A DNA stretch of 64,000 nucleotides from positions 11,203,501 through 11,267,500 of the forward strand of contig NZ_CP012333.1 of NCBI RefSeq assembly GCF_001263205.1, given 5' to 3'. The position numbers were made by a program, and so were the translations under genes. This DNA is from Labilithrix luteola (lineage in GTDB: Bacteria; Myxococcota_A; Polyangia; Polyangiales; Polyangiaceae). The notes under the pieces are model-generated. The model worked only from the letters and a program-made list of their open reading frames with translations, was not told the DNA's origin and did not search any database. Positions 40,561 to 48,329 of the stretch are shown in pieces (positions within the stretch are counted from its first letter, which is position 1; every line of letters begins with the position of its first letter).

Positions 40561-41052
40561 ATGGCGCAAGCTCAGTCCAAGATCTACACGCACCTCTGGT
40601 ACGCGAAGGACGCCGAGGGCGCGGCGCGTTTCTATGCCTCGATTTTCCCGAATTCCCGGGTCGATCGTGTCACGGCGCTGCTCAGCGAATCGCCGAGCGG
40701 ACCGCCGGGCTCGGTGAAGGTCGTCGACTTCACGCTCTTCGGTCAGCGCTTCCAGGCCATCACGGCGGGGCCTCATGACGAGTTCAACGATGCGATCTCC
40801 ATCGTCGTGACGTGCGACGATCAGGCGGAGCTCGATCGCTACTGGAACGCACTCATCGAAGGAGGTGGCAAGCCTCAGGCGTGCGGCTGGCTCATCGACC
40901 GCTACGGGCTTCGTTGGCAGATCGTTCCAGCCATGCTCGACACGTGGATGCGCGATGACGATCCGGCGCGCTCGAAGCGCGTGAGCGATGCGTTCCTCAA
41001 GATGGTCAAGCTCGACATCGCGAAGCTCGAAGCGGCGGCACGCGCGAAGTAA
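40561..41052 (+). CDS. VOC-superfamily protein, PhnB/3-demethylubiquinone methyltransferase-like
   Basis: A 163-residue protein with a strong ribosome-binding site. It matches the PhnB-like group: KIYTHLWYAKDAEGAARFYA, SIFPNSRVDRVT, GSVKVVDFTLFGQRFQAITA, then CGWLIDRYGLRWQIVPAMLD and a C-terminal ARSKRVSDAFLKMVKLDI. The metal-site residues are partly visible (H11, and E/D in the repeat). Proteins of this kind are often annotated as methyltransferases, but the fold is glyoxalase/bleomycin-resistance. The activity is unknown. Confidence 0.9.
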   Translation: MAQAQSKIYTHLWYAKDAEGAARFYASIFPNSRVDRVTALLSESPSGPPGSVKVVDFTLFGQRFQAITAGPHDEFNDAISIVVTCDDQAELDRYWNALIEGGGKPQACGWLIDRYGLRWQIVPAMLDTWMRDDDPARSKRVSDAFLKMVKLDIAKLEAAARAK

Positions 41053-41093
41053 GCCGAAGTTTTGGCATCGTCGAGCGACGAGCGTTCGGTAGG

Positions 41094-42149
41094 ATGCCGG
41101 GCATGTTCGTCGACGCCGCGCGCCTGCCTTCGACGATGGCCGCCGTGGCCATTTTCGCGCTGGCCTCCGCATGCGCGAAGAGCGAGAAGACGCCGCCTCC
41201 CCCGGCGGAGCCGGCACCAGCGACGTCGACCGCCGAATCACGCTCTCCGACGAGGGACCGCACCGCGCCGGATGCCAGTAGCTCGCCACCGGGGGCCGAG
41301 GCCTCACCGACGTTCGGTCCCCTGACGAACACCGGGCAGTGCAGCGCAATTCGCATTCACAAGGCCTGGCACTTTCATGGCTACTCGACGGTCGCCCCGG
41401 GCGACAGGGGCGAGCTCGTCGCGATTCATCTGACGCATCACGAACGCGGCGGCTTCGGCTTCTGGCTGCTCGACGCGAACGGCAAGCGCTTCGACACCGA
41501 CACGCAGCTCGTTCGCGTCGACGCGTCGGGGGCTCCGCTCGACCGTTTCGACGTGGGCATCGAAGCATTCGAGAGCCCGGTCGATCTCGTCGTCATCGGC
41601 GCGGTGACCAAGGGCACGCGGAAAATGAAGTTCGCCTTGCGTGACGGAAGGCGCATGTTCGCGCCGCCGACGTGCGCCATCGACCTCGACGTCATCGACG
41701 GCCCCGCCTGGCCCGCCCAGCCTTCGATCGACATCGTGCGCTTCGCCACGACGGGACCGAAGCGCTACCTCGCGCTCGTGCGCGTGAAGGGCCTCTTGCC
41801 CGAAGAATGGCCCGCTCCCCAACTCCAGATCGTCAAGAACGCGGCCCGTACCGAAGCGGCCCGCGGCGAAGCTCGGGCGATCGCACGCGTCGACGCGCAA
41901 GGCACGCTGCTCGCGTCGATTTCGCCCTCGGCCGAACGCTACCTCGCCGCCGAATACGAATGGCATCCCGACGGCACGCCGGCGGAATGGGTCTCGTGGA
42001 TCGCGGACGCGCGCCCGCTCCCCCCGCCCACGGCTTGGCCCGTCTCCGACGAGCTCCGTACGGCCCTCGACGAAAGCGCGGAGACGAACGCGAGAGACGG
42101 CCGGCCTGCCGCCGCCATGAAAGCCTTCGGCGCCGCCCCGAAGCGCTGA
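41094..42149 (+). CDS. Predicted lipoprotein, unknown function
   Basis: A 351-residue protein. Signal peptide with lipobox ASAC (C27); ATG 41136 is an alternative start that keeps the signal. A Pro/Ala/Thr/Ser linker runs to about residue 75. The rest is a two-part strand-rich region (IRIHKAWHFHGYSTVAPGDR, GGFGFWLLDANGKRF) with a repeated theme of wide beta strands, no catalytic motif and no recognised family. The 3' end is one base from the convergent gene 42151-43671. Probably a periplasmic or outer-membrane protein. Confidence 0.75.
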   Translation: MPGMFVDAARLPSTMAAVAIFALASACAKSEKTPPPPAEPAPATSTAESRSPTRDRTAPDASSSPPGAEASPTFGPLTNTGQCSAIRIHKAWHFHGYSTVAPGDRGELVAIHLTHHERGGFGFWLLDANGKRFDTDTQLVRVDASGAPLDRFDVGIEAFESPVDLVVIGAVTKGTRKMKFALRDGRRMFAPPTCAIDLDVIDGPAWPAQPSIDIVRFATTGPKRYLALVRVKGLLPEEWPAPQLQIVKNAARTEAARGEARAIARVDAQGTLLASISPSAERYLAAEYEWHPDGTPAEWVSWIADARPLPPPTAWPVSDELRTALDESAETNARDGRPAAAMKAFGAAPKR

Positions 42150-42150
42150 A

Positions 42151-43671
42151 TCAGTCCCAGTAGCGTCGGAGTCGGAGCTTCGTCGACGAGTCGTCGTGGA
42201 ACGACTCCCACGCGACCAATCGCCCGCGGGCGTCGACGAAGAGCTTCGGAGTCTCCTCGCTGCCCACGACCTTCGTCACGCCACTCGTGCCGAAGACCGT
42301 GCGCGGTGCCCCGTTCTCGTCCAGCGCACCGACGAAGGCCGTTATCGCATCGAGCCCGGTCGCCGCCTTCAGGCGATAAACGAAATAGAGGCGGTCCTTG
42401 CCATTCGAAAGCGTGTAGTCGAAGACGGCAGTCCCGGTATTGAAGTTCACGAGTCCGCCGGTACCGAACGTGCTGACGGCCTTGCCGTCGGTGCCATAGC
42501 GCCGGAGCCCGTGGGTCGGCGCGTCGTTGAGGCAATAGAACACGGCGTCCTCACCGAGCGGTGCGGGGTAATCGCAATTCTCCGTCGGAACCAAATTGGT
42601 TCCCTTGAAGGTGGTAGCGGCGTTGTACACGATCGCCGATTGACTCATCCCCACCTGCATCGAGGCCCATGCGGCGCCCGTGAGGGTCGAGGCGGCACTA
42701 CGAAGTTGTGGCGACGTGCTGCCATCACTTGCCTGGAAGCCCTCGGTGAACGTGGCGTCTTTCGTTCCCGTCGCGGTGTACCGCTGGATGCGCAAGCCGG
42801 CATTCGGAGTGCCTGACTGAATCTGCAAGAACAGCGCGCCCGCCGAGCTTGCCAAGAGCATGGGTGCCGCCGTGACACTGGAGATCGTCTGCGGAGCCCC
42901 CTCGGTCAGAGCAGCGTCGTAGGGCACGAGGGAAAGGTTCGACCCATCACGAACGGCAACGACGAACGCCGAGTCTGACGATGCAGCCGCGATGCCGACC
43001 AGACTGCCAGGCGCTGTCATCTTGACGGGCTTTCCGAGGGTTCCCTTGATATCGAGAGGATACAGATTGACCTGCCCCCCCACCGTTTTGCCCACGATGA
43101 GTCGCCCGTCGGGTAACGGCGCAATCTTCATGTCGGAAGACCACTCGATCCCGGGGTTTCCTTCGCCGACGTTGCCCAGCCCCGTGTCGAGAGTTCCGGG
43201 CTTTCCGCGGACGATGACCGGCGCGTTCACTTCGAACGACGGACCGTCGGCCTTCGCGACGAGCGTGAAGTCGCCGTGGGTCATCGATTCGTCCACGCGG
43301 ATCGGGATGTCGAGCGCCGACGCATCGGCTTCCAGGGTGACGACACTCGGCACCGTCATTCCCTCCGGCTTGCCGCCGATCTGGAACGTGAGCTTGCCGA
43401 CGTTCGTTCGCTCGACCACGCGGATGCGCAGCGTGTCGCTGGTCCCGACGGTGATGGTGAGCGGGTCGGCCTCGAGCTTCAGCGAGGGGGCCGCGGTCGA
43501 ACCGTCGTCTTCGTTCGTCTGAGCGTCACTCCCCGAACCACCGTCCTGCCCGAACGCGAGCTTCGGGTCGTCGCCAGTGCAGGCGGCGCCCCCGAGGGCG
43601 AACGTGCTGCCACATGCAGCCGCGACGATCAGACCGAGAAAAGGACGCCGAGCCCGAAGAAGCGCAAGCAT
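42151..43671 (-). CDS. Large lipoprotein, propeller-like, unknown function
   Basis: A 506-residue protein with signal peptide and lipobox GGAAC (C31), followed by an acidic linker. Residues about 65-150 look like an Ig-like beta-sandwich (LEADPLTITVGTSDTLRIRV). The rest consists of propeller-type blades with delta-60/“T(K/D)DATF” style turns (RIQRYTATGTKDATFTEGFQ, TFGTGGLVNFNTGT, RTVFGTSGVTKVVG). This resembles repeats in surface proteins of delta-proteobacteria. Ligand unknown. Monocistronic in appearance. Confidence 0.78.
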   Translation of the reverse strand: MLALLRARRPFLGLIVAAACGSTFALGGAACTGDDPKLAFGQDGGSGSDAQTNEDDGSTAAPSLKLEADPLTITVGTSDTLRIRVVERTNVGKLTFQIGGKPEGMTVPSVVTLEADASALDIPIRVDESMTHGDFTLVAKADGPSFEVNAPVIVRGKPGTLDTGLGNVGEGNPGIEWSSDMKIAPLPDGRLIVGKTVGGQVNLYPLDIKGTLGKPVKMTAPGSLVGIAAASSDSAFVVAVRDGSNLSLVPYDAALTEGAPQTISSVTAAPMLLASSAGALFLQIQSGTPNAGLRIQRYTATGTKDATFTEGFQASDGSTSPQLRSAASTLTGAAWASMQVGMSQSAIVYNAATTFKGTNLVPTENCDYPAPLGEDAVFYCLNDAPTHGLRRYGTDGKAVSTFGTGGLVNFNTGTAVFDYTLSNGKDRLYFVYRLKAATGLDAITAFVGALDENGAPRTVFGTSGVTKVVGSEETPKLFVDARGRLVAWESFHDDSSTKLRLRRYWD

Positions 43672-44075
43672 GCAGGGAGCATGCGAGGGTCGCCATGCAA
43701 AGGCAAGTCACCGAACGGAGCGATGCGGGAAGCGCCCCATTCGCGCCAGGTGTGGGCAAACCGCCCCATCTCCAGGCTCGCCGGGAAACGCCGCAGGCTC
43801 GCGTGGGGCCAGACCAACGTGCTCGGCGGTGTCGAACACGACGACGAATTTGCGTTACGCGTACTCGCCGACATCGCGCCAGCGCGAGGTCACGATGATG
43901 CGCTACGTCGACGACGTTCGCGCGAAGCGCCCGATGGGTGCCCTCCGCTTCGGAGCGTATGCAGAACGTCGCGTTTCCGCCCTCGCAGGAGACACGCCCG
44001 CGCCTCTTCGTCGTGCCGATGCTGTTTCGTGATCCGTGAAACCGAAGGCGACGAGCGTCGTGGTAGCGTGACGCC
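43672..44075. other. 404-bp intergenic region
   Basis: Lies between a minus-strand lipoprotein gene and a plus-strand VOC gene. A 45-codon frame at 43895-44032 (+) preceded by GCGAGG has good codon bias (MMRYVDDVRAKRPMGALRFG), and could be a small gene, but nothing else supports it. No terminator or operator is evident. Confidence 0.4.
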
Positions 44076-44462
44076 ATGATCGACCACACTGGCATTCACA
44101 CGAAAGATCCCGCGAAGAGTCGTGCGTTCTACGAGAAGGCGCTCGCGCCCCTCGGCTACGCGGTGCTGATGGAGATTCCGACGGAGTACACGGGTGGTCT
44201 CGTGGTGCTCGGCTACGGCGTGGCGCCGAAGCCCGATTTCTGGGTCGCCGAAGGCACGCCCGAAGAGCCGAAGGTGCACACCGCCTTCCGCGCGGAGTCG
44301 CGAAAGCAGGTCGACGAATTCTACGCGGCCGCCCTCGCCGCCGGCGGCAAGGACAACGGCCCGCCCGGCCCGCGCCCGCACTACCACCAGAACTACTACG
44401 GCGCGTTCGTCCTCGATCCCGACGGCCACAACATCGAAGCCGTCTGCCACGATCCGGTCTGA
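44076..44462 (+). CDS. VOC-family (glyoxalase/bleomycin resistance-like) protein
   Basis: A 128-residue single-domain protein. IDHTGIHTKDPAKSRAFYEK supplies the first metal-type His (H4); EEPKVHTAFRAESR, YHQNYYGAFVLDPDGHNIEA and the final EAVCHDP are typical of the family. Members are metal-dependent lyases, isomerases or dioxygenases, or bind drugs; the specific role is unknown. It is monocistronic, with a hairpin-forming sequence 58 bp downstream. Confidence 0.9.
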   Translation: MIDHTGIHTKDPAKSRAFYEKALAPLGYAVLMEIPTEYTGGLVVLGYGVAPKPDFWVAEGTPEEPKVHTAFRAESRKQVDEFYAAALAAGGKDNGPPGPRPHYHQNYYGAFVLDPDGHNIEAVCHDPV

Positions 44463-44519
44463 TCCGAACGCACCTCCGAGCTCGAATGCGCGGTTCCGCC
44501 CCATCGCCGCGCGACGTTA

Positions 44520-44540
44520 CAGCGCAACACTGTTGCGCTG
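44520..44540. promoter_or_regulatory. Strong inverted repeat between VOC and phospholipase-like genes
   Basis: CAGCGCAAC-ACT-GTTGCGCTG, 9-bp perfect arms with a 3-base loop. No T-run follows, so it is either a weak terminator for the VOC gene or an operator for the gene starting at 44694. Confidence 0.45.
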
Positions 44541-44693
44541 ATTGAATAGTCAAACGGAGTCCGCAACAGACTTGCTCGGTCCACGCAAGTGGTCGCCGCA
44601 GTAGGCCGGCTCGCTGAGGAGCACGGTCCCAGGGAACGCGAAACCCGGAGTCGACGACTCGACGACTCCGGGGACGCGAATTACCCCATACGG

Positions 44694-46721
44694 ATGGGGC
44701 GGGCCGGGCCGACGTGCGTCGCGATCCTGACGACCGCACTCGTCGCCTCTCTTCCCACCGAGGCGCGCGCCTTCGACAGCAAAGGTCACGACGTCATCGA
44801 GGCGCTCGTCTATCGAACGCTCATCGAAGGACTCGACGGCCAACCCGCGCGGCCGGAAGTGATTCGCGATCTCGTCAACGACGGCGCGCTCGTCCCGCCG
44901 GTGTGCTTCGGCGAGGCGGTAAAGACGTCCGAGGAGTGCCGTCGTGCGCCGGCCGAAAATCCCCTCCTCGACTGGCCCGAGCCGCTGACGCACAGACCCG
45001 ACGCCAACTTCCGAAGGCAGTTCAGCGACGCGGGGCAATGCTTTCACTTCATGGGCACGCTCGACGACGAGCACTCGCCACCGATGGCGGGAGGGCACGT
45101 GCCTCGGGCGCTCGCGACGACTGCCATCGTTCGCTGCCGGAGTCTGCTCGACGACCTGCTACGTCAGATCGTTCTCGTCGGCGGCCGAGGAACGCGCGAG
45201 AGCGGCTATGGGCTTTACGAGCTGATGCACGCCGTCGGCGATTCGTTCTCTCTCGCTCACGCCGAACGGCAGCCCGAAACTCACGCCATCGAATTCCTTC
45301 GCGTATGGGAGCCCGCCGCGAAGCTCGCCGGCAATCGGCTCGGCGCGTACTACTCGCTGTCGCCTACTCGGCACGACGCCGACGAGCCGCGCGACCGCGC
45401 CTACGTTCGCAACTTCGCCGAAGTCGGCGGCCGGCCGTGCAAGGACCTCACCGGTGTTCCCTACGCGGTGCCGTACGCGTGCCTTTCGCAAGAGGGCGAG
45501 CTCGCACGTCAGGCCCTCGTCGACTTGCTCGTCGTCGCTCACGATCTACGCATGGCGCGATTGGCTTCGCCGGACGAGACGACGGCGGCCCCGGAGCGCT
45601 CGCCGGCATGGGTGGCCTACAAGAACCAGTGGTTCTCGCCGGTGCATGCGTGCCATGGCGAGGAGTGCACGGTGAGGCAACCGCCGGAGCGCGCGGTGTC
45701 GAACGATGCCTTTCTCGGGCTGGGAACGCGCTACGACCCGGGGCGGGCGCGTGTCTCCCTGACGGCGAACGCGCTCTGGCTTCGTTGGTCACAAGACCTC
45801 AATCCGTTCGTCTACGGCTTCGGCGCCGGTGCGGGGTATCGACGTGCGGCGGGCGTGAATCAAGCCATCGCCGAGGTCGGGCTGATCATGGCGCTTCCCG
45901 TCGGGGCCCGCGCGTCGGTGGGCATCACCCCGGCGGCCGTGCGCGTGCCGTTCGTCAACGGCGACGGCCCCGAGCTCGTCACCCAGTTTTTCCGAGTCGA
46001 CCTGGTCCCGACGAAGGGCACGTGGTTTTCGCTCTTCGGACCGGCCGAAGTCGACTGGGGGCGCGTGCGGATCGACTGGTCGATCGGCGCCGCCATCGGC
46101 CTCGTTCCGCATTTCGGCGAAGTGGGGGGCGGCGCCTTGATCAAGACGTCGCGTGATCGCGCCGAACGCCACGACGACACCTGGGCCCCCGAGCCGCTCT
46201 GGTATGGTCGCTTGAAGGGTCGTCGAGCCTCCCTCTACGCCGTGGGCAGTGCGACGCCGATTCCGACGGCGACCGCACACTCGTCGGAGGAGTCCCGCGA
46301 ACAAGTGCTCGGCATGGGCAGCCTCGGCGTCTCGTTCGCCTGGGACCGCGATCCCTGGCATCGTGCGCTCCCGACCTCGTACGGCGGGTCCGCCGGCCTC
46401 GGCATTCGCCGCACGACGCTCGAGGATCGCTACCTCGTCGTCGCACTCTCCGCCGAAGGCCGCTGGTATTTCCTGCCTCCGCTCGGCCTCTCGCTCGTCC
46501 CGATTCGCATCGAAACGGGCCCGCGCGTCGCCGGCAGCTCGAACGACCCCTCGCGCGAGGTGAGCGGAAACTTCTTCTTCCAAGCCGGCAGTCGCCTCGG
46601 TCTGGCGTTCACCGGCGGCATCGTGGACTTCCTCATCCAAGGCCCCACGCTCGTCTGGCATGACGAACCGTTCCAGGACGGTGAGATCGTCAGCGTCCAG
46701 ATGGGAATCCGCCTGCATTGA
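44694..46721 (+). CDS. Secreted zinc phospholipase C/S1-P1 nuclease-like protein with C-terminal barrel-like domain
   Basis: A 675-residue protein. Signal peptide ends near A26 (PTEARA); the longer frame upstream adds only basic, shadow-like sequence. Residues 27-~290 resemble the all-helical zinc phospholipase C/S1-P1 nuclease fold, with potential zinc ligands H32 (SKGHDVIEAL), H118 (CFHFMG) and H179-x3-D183-x5-H189 (MHAVGDSFSLAHAE). Residues about 340-675 are strand-rich with aromatic strand ends (YGFGAGAGYRRAAGVN, GRVRIDWSIGAAIGLVPHFG) and end in a Leu-His pair, as in an outer-membrane barrel. A hydrolase carried by a barrel in the outer membrane is the inferred picture. Substrate unknown. 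Confidence 0.72.
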   Translation: MGRAGPTCVAILTTALVASLPTEARAFDSKGHDVIEALVYRTLIEGLDGQPARPEVIRDLVNDGALVPPVCFGEAVKTSEECRRAPAENPLLDWPEPLTHRPDANFRRQFSDAGQCFHFMGTLDDEHSPPMAGGHVPRALATTAIVRCRSLLDDLLRQIVLVGGRGTRESGYGLYELMHAVGDSFSLAHAERQPETHAIEFLRVWEPAAKLAGNRLGAYYSLSPTRHDADEPRDRAYVRNFAEVGGRPCKDLTGVPYAVPYACLSQEGELARQALVDLLVVAHDLRMARLASPDETTAAPERSPAWVAYKNQWFSPVHACHGEECTVRQPPERAVSNDAFLGLGTRYDPGRARVSLTANALWLRWSQDLNPFVYGFGAGAGYRRAAGVNQAIAEVGLIMALPVGARASVGITPAAVRVPFVNGDGPELVTQFFRVDLVPTKGTWFSLFGPAEVDWGRVRIDWSIGAAIGLVPHFGEVGGGALIKTSRDRAERHDDTWAPEPLWYGRLKGRRASLYAVGSATPIPTATAHSSEESREQVLGMGSLGVSFAWDRDPWHRALPTSYGGSAGLGIRRTTLEDRYLVVALSAEGRWYFLPPLGLSLVPIRIETGPRVAGSSNDPSREVSGNFFFQAGSRLGLAFTGGIVDFLIQGPTLVWHDEPFQDGEIVSVQMGIRLH

Positions 46722-47167
46722 AGCGTGCCGCGCGCCCCCGCTCCTCCAGCGCCACGAGCGTGATCGCGCCGAGCACGAGCGCACGCCAAAGGCAACGAGC
46801 GAAAGCCATTGACACAAAGGCAACAACCAATAGCCATTACACAAATGGCAACGAACGAACGCCTTTGCGTAATGGCAACTGACGAGTGGCCTTTACGAGC
46901 GCCCACGTGACGATCCTCCGACAAAAAAGGCGCGTCGGAGCGCAGCGCGACCATCACGTTTTTTTCGCGCTCGAATCGCTCTGGCCGAGGACGGCGACGC
47001 ACGCGCGCATCGGAGCGCAACGCGGTCACCAAATATCGACTTTTCGCAAGCGAGCTCATGCACGTTAAATGCGCTCGAACTCGCTCTAACGGGCGCGACC
47101 TACGCGAGTTCTCTGGCATCGTAGCGGCGGCTCGAGCTCCCTCGATCCACTTGGAGAACGACTCGTC
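46722..47167. other. 446-bp intergenic region upstream of the RND efflux genes
   Basis: Contains the 28-bp-period array at 46785-46895 and, further on, a 20-plus-base imperfect duplication centred on CGGAGCGCARCGCG (about 46936-46950 and 47011-47025). It is locally AT-richer than the coding DNA around it. No gene is visible. It is a likely regulatory region for the efflux operon. Confidence 0.55.
46785..46895. repeat. Degenerate 28-bp-period tandem array with internal dyads
   Basis: GCC(A/T)TT starts recur at 46805, 46833, 46861 and 46889, exactly 28 bp apart. GGCAAC recurs at 46791, 46819, 46847 and 46874. Within a unit the two halves can pair, best in GCCATTACACAAATGGC. This could be an array of operator sites for a dimeric regulator. 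Confidence 0.6.
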
Positions 47168-48322
47168 GTGCGCTGGTTTCTCACCATCCTCGGAATCTTG
47201 GTCACCATCGGAGCGCTGGCTGCCGTCAAGAGCGCTCAGATCGGCAAACTCATTAACTACGGCAAGCAAGCCGAAAAAGACGGCCCGCCTCCCGAGGCGG
47301 TCGGAACGGCGCTTTCCGAAGAGCAGTCGTGGGAAGGAACGCTCACGGCCGTGGGCAGCGTCGCCACCGCCAAGGGTGTCGCGCTCGCAGCCGACGCCGC
47401 CGGCGTCGTCACGCGCGTGTCGTTCGAGTCGGGCAACTCGGTCAAGCAGGGCCAGGTGCTCGTCGAGATCGACTCCAAGGTGGAACGCGCGCAGCTCGCC
47501 TCGGCGCTCACGCGCAAAGAGCTCGCCACCACCACCCTCACGCGCACGCGCGCTCTCGCCGCGAAGGGCGCCATCTCGCCCGCCCAGCTCGACGCCGACG
47601 AAGCGGCCCTCCAGACCGCGACCACGGACGTCGAAGGGCTCCAGGCACAGATCGCCAAGAAGACGATCCGCGCCCCCTTCGCTGGGAAGCTCGGCATCCG
47701 CAACGTGAACCTCGGTCAGTACCTCCAGCCCGGCACCCCGGTGACCGTGCTCGAGACGATCGACGCCGTGCACGTCGACTTCTCGCTCCCGCAGCAGCGC
47801 CTCGCGGACGTCACCGTCGGTCAGGCGGTGCGCATCACGGTGGAAGGTTCCACCACGCCGCCCCTCGACGGCAGCATCGCCGCCGTCGATCCGACCGTCG
47901 ATCCGTCCACGCGCACGATCAAGGTGCGTGCGGACGTCGCCAACAAGACGGAAGGCCTCCGCCCCGGCATGTTCGTGCAGGTCGCGGTGGTCATGCCGGA
48001 CAAGCGCAAGTCGGTCACCGTTCCGGCCACCGCCATCGTCCACGCTCCTTACGGGGACTCGGTCTTCATCGTCGAGGATCGCAAGGCGGAGACGCCGGGC
48101 GCGGCCAACACGCCCGACGGCAAGCCTGTCCGGGTCGCGCGACAGCAGTTCGTTCGTGTGGGCGCCTCGCGTGGCGACTTCGTCTCCGTCCTCGACGGAA
48201 TGAAGGCGAGCCAGGAGGTGGTCACCGCGGGTGCGTTCAAGCTGCGCAACAACGCCACCGTGTTCGTCGACAACTCGAAACAGCCGGCACCGAAACTCGA
48301 CCCGAAGCCGGAGAATCGCTGA
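47168..48322 (+). CDS. RND efflux periplasmic adaptor (membrane fusion protein)
   Basis: A 384-residue protein with GTG start. N-terminal signal anchor WFLTILGILVTIGALAAV. The lipoyl halves are GVVTRVSFESGNSVKQGQVL and IRAPFAGKLGIRNVNLGQYL; between them is a short alpha-hairpin (LTRTRALAAKGAISPAQLDA). The beta-barrel and membrane-proximal domains follow (VTVGQAVRITVEG, PGMFVQVAVVMPDKRKSVTV). Length is normal for the AcrA/MexA-type family. It bridges the RND pump encoded 7 bp downstream with an outer-membrane channel that is not encoded in this window. Confidence 0.95.
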   Translation: MRWFLTILGILVTIGALAAVKSAQIGKLINYGKQAEKDGPPPEAVGTALSEEQSWEGTLTAVGSVATAKGVALAADAAGVVTRVSFESGNSVKQGQVLVEIDSKVERAQLASALTRKELATTTLTRTRALAAKGAISPAQLDADEAALQTATTDVEGLQAQIAKKTIRAPFAGKLGIRNVNLGQYLQPGTPVTVLETIDAVHVDFSLPQQRLADVTVGQAVRITVEGSTTPPLDGSIAAVDPTVDPSTRTIKVRADVANKTEGLRPGMFVQVAVVMPDKRKSVTVPATAIVHAPYGDSVFIVEDRKAETPGAANTPDGKPVRVARQQFVRVGASRGDFVSVLDGMKASQEVVTAGAFKLRNNATVFVDNSKQPAPKLDPKPENR

Positions 48323-48329
48323 GACACAG

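Noticed and set aside
43895..44032. Small plus-strand frame of 45 codons
   Set aside because: Codon bias and a weak GCGAGG are the only support; kept as a note in the intergenic entry.
46785..46895. CRISPR-like array
   Set aside because: Units are contiguous and degenerate with a 28-bp period; there are no unique spacers and no cas genes.
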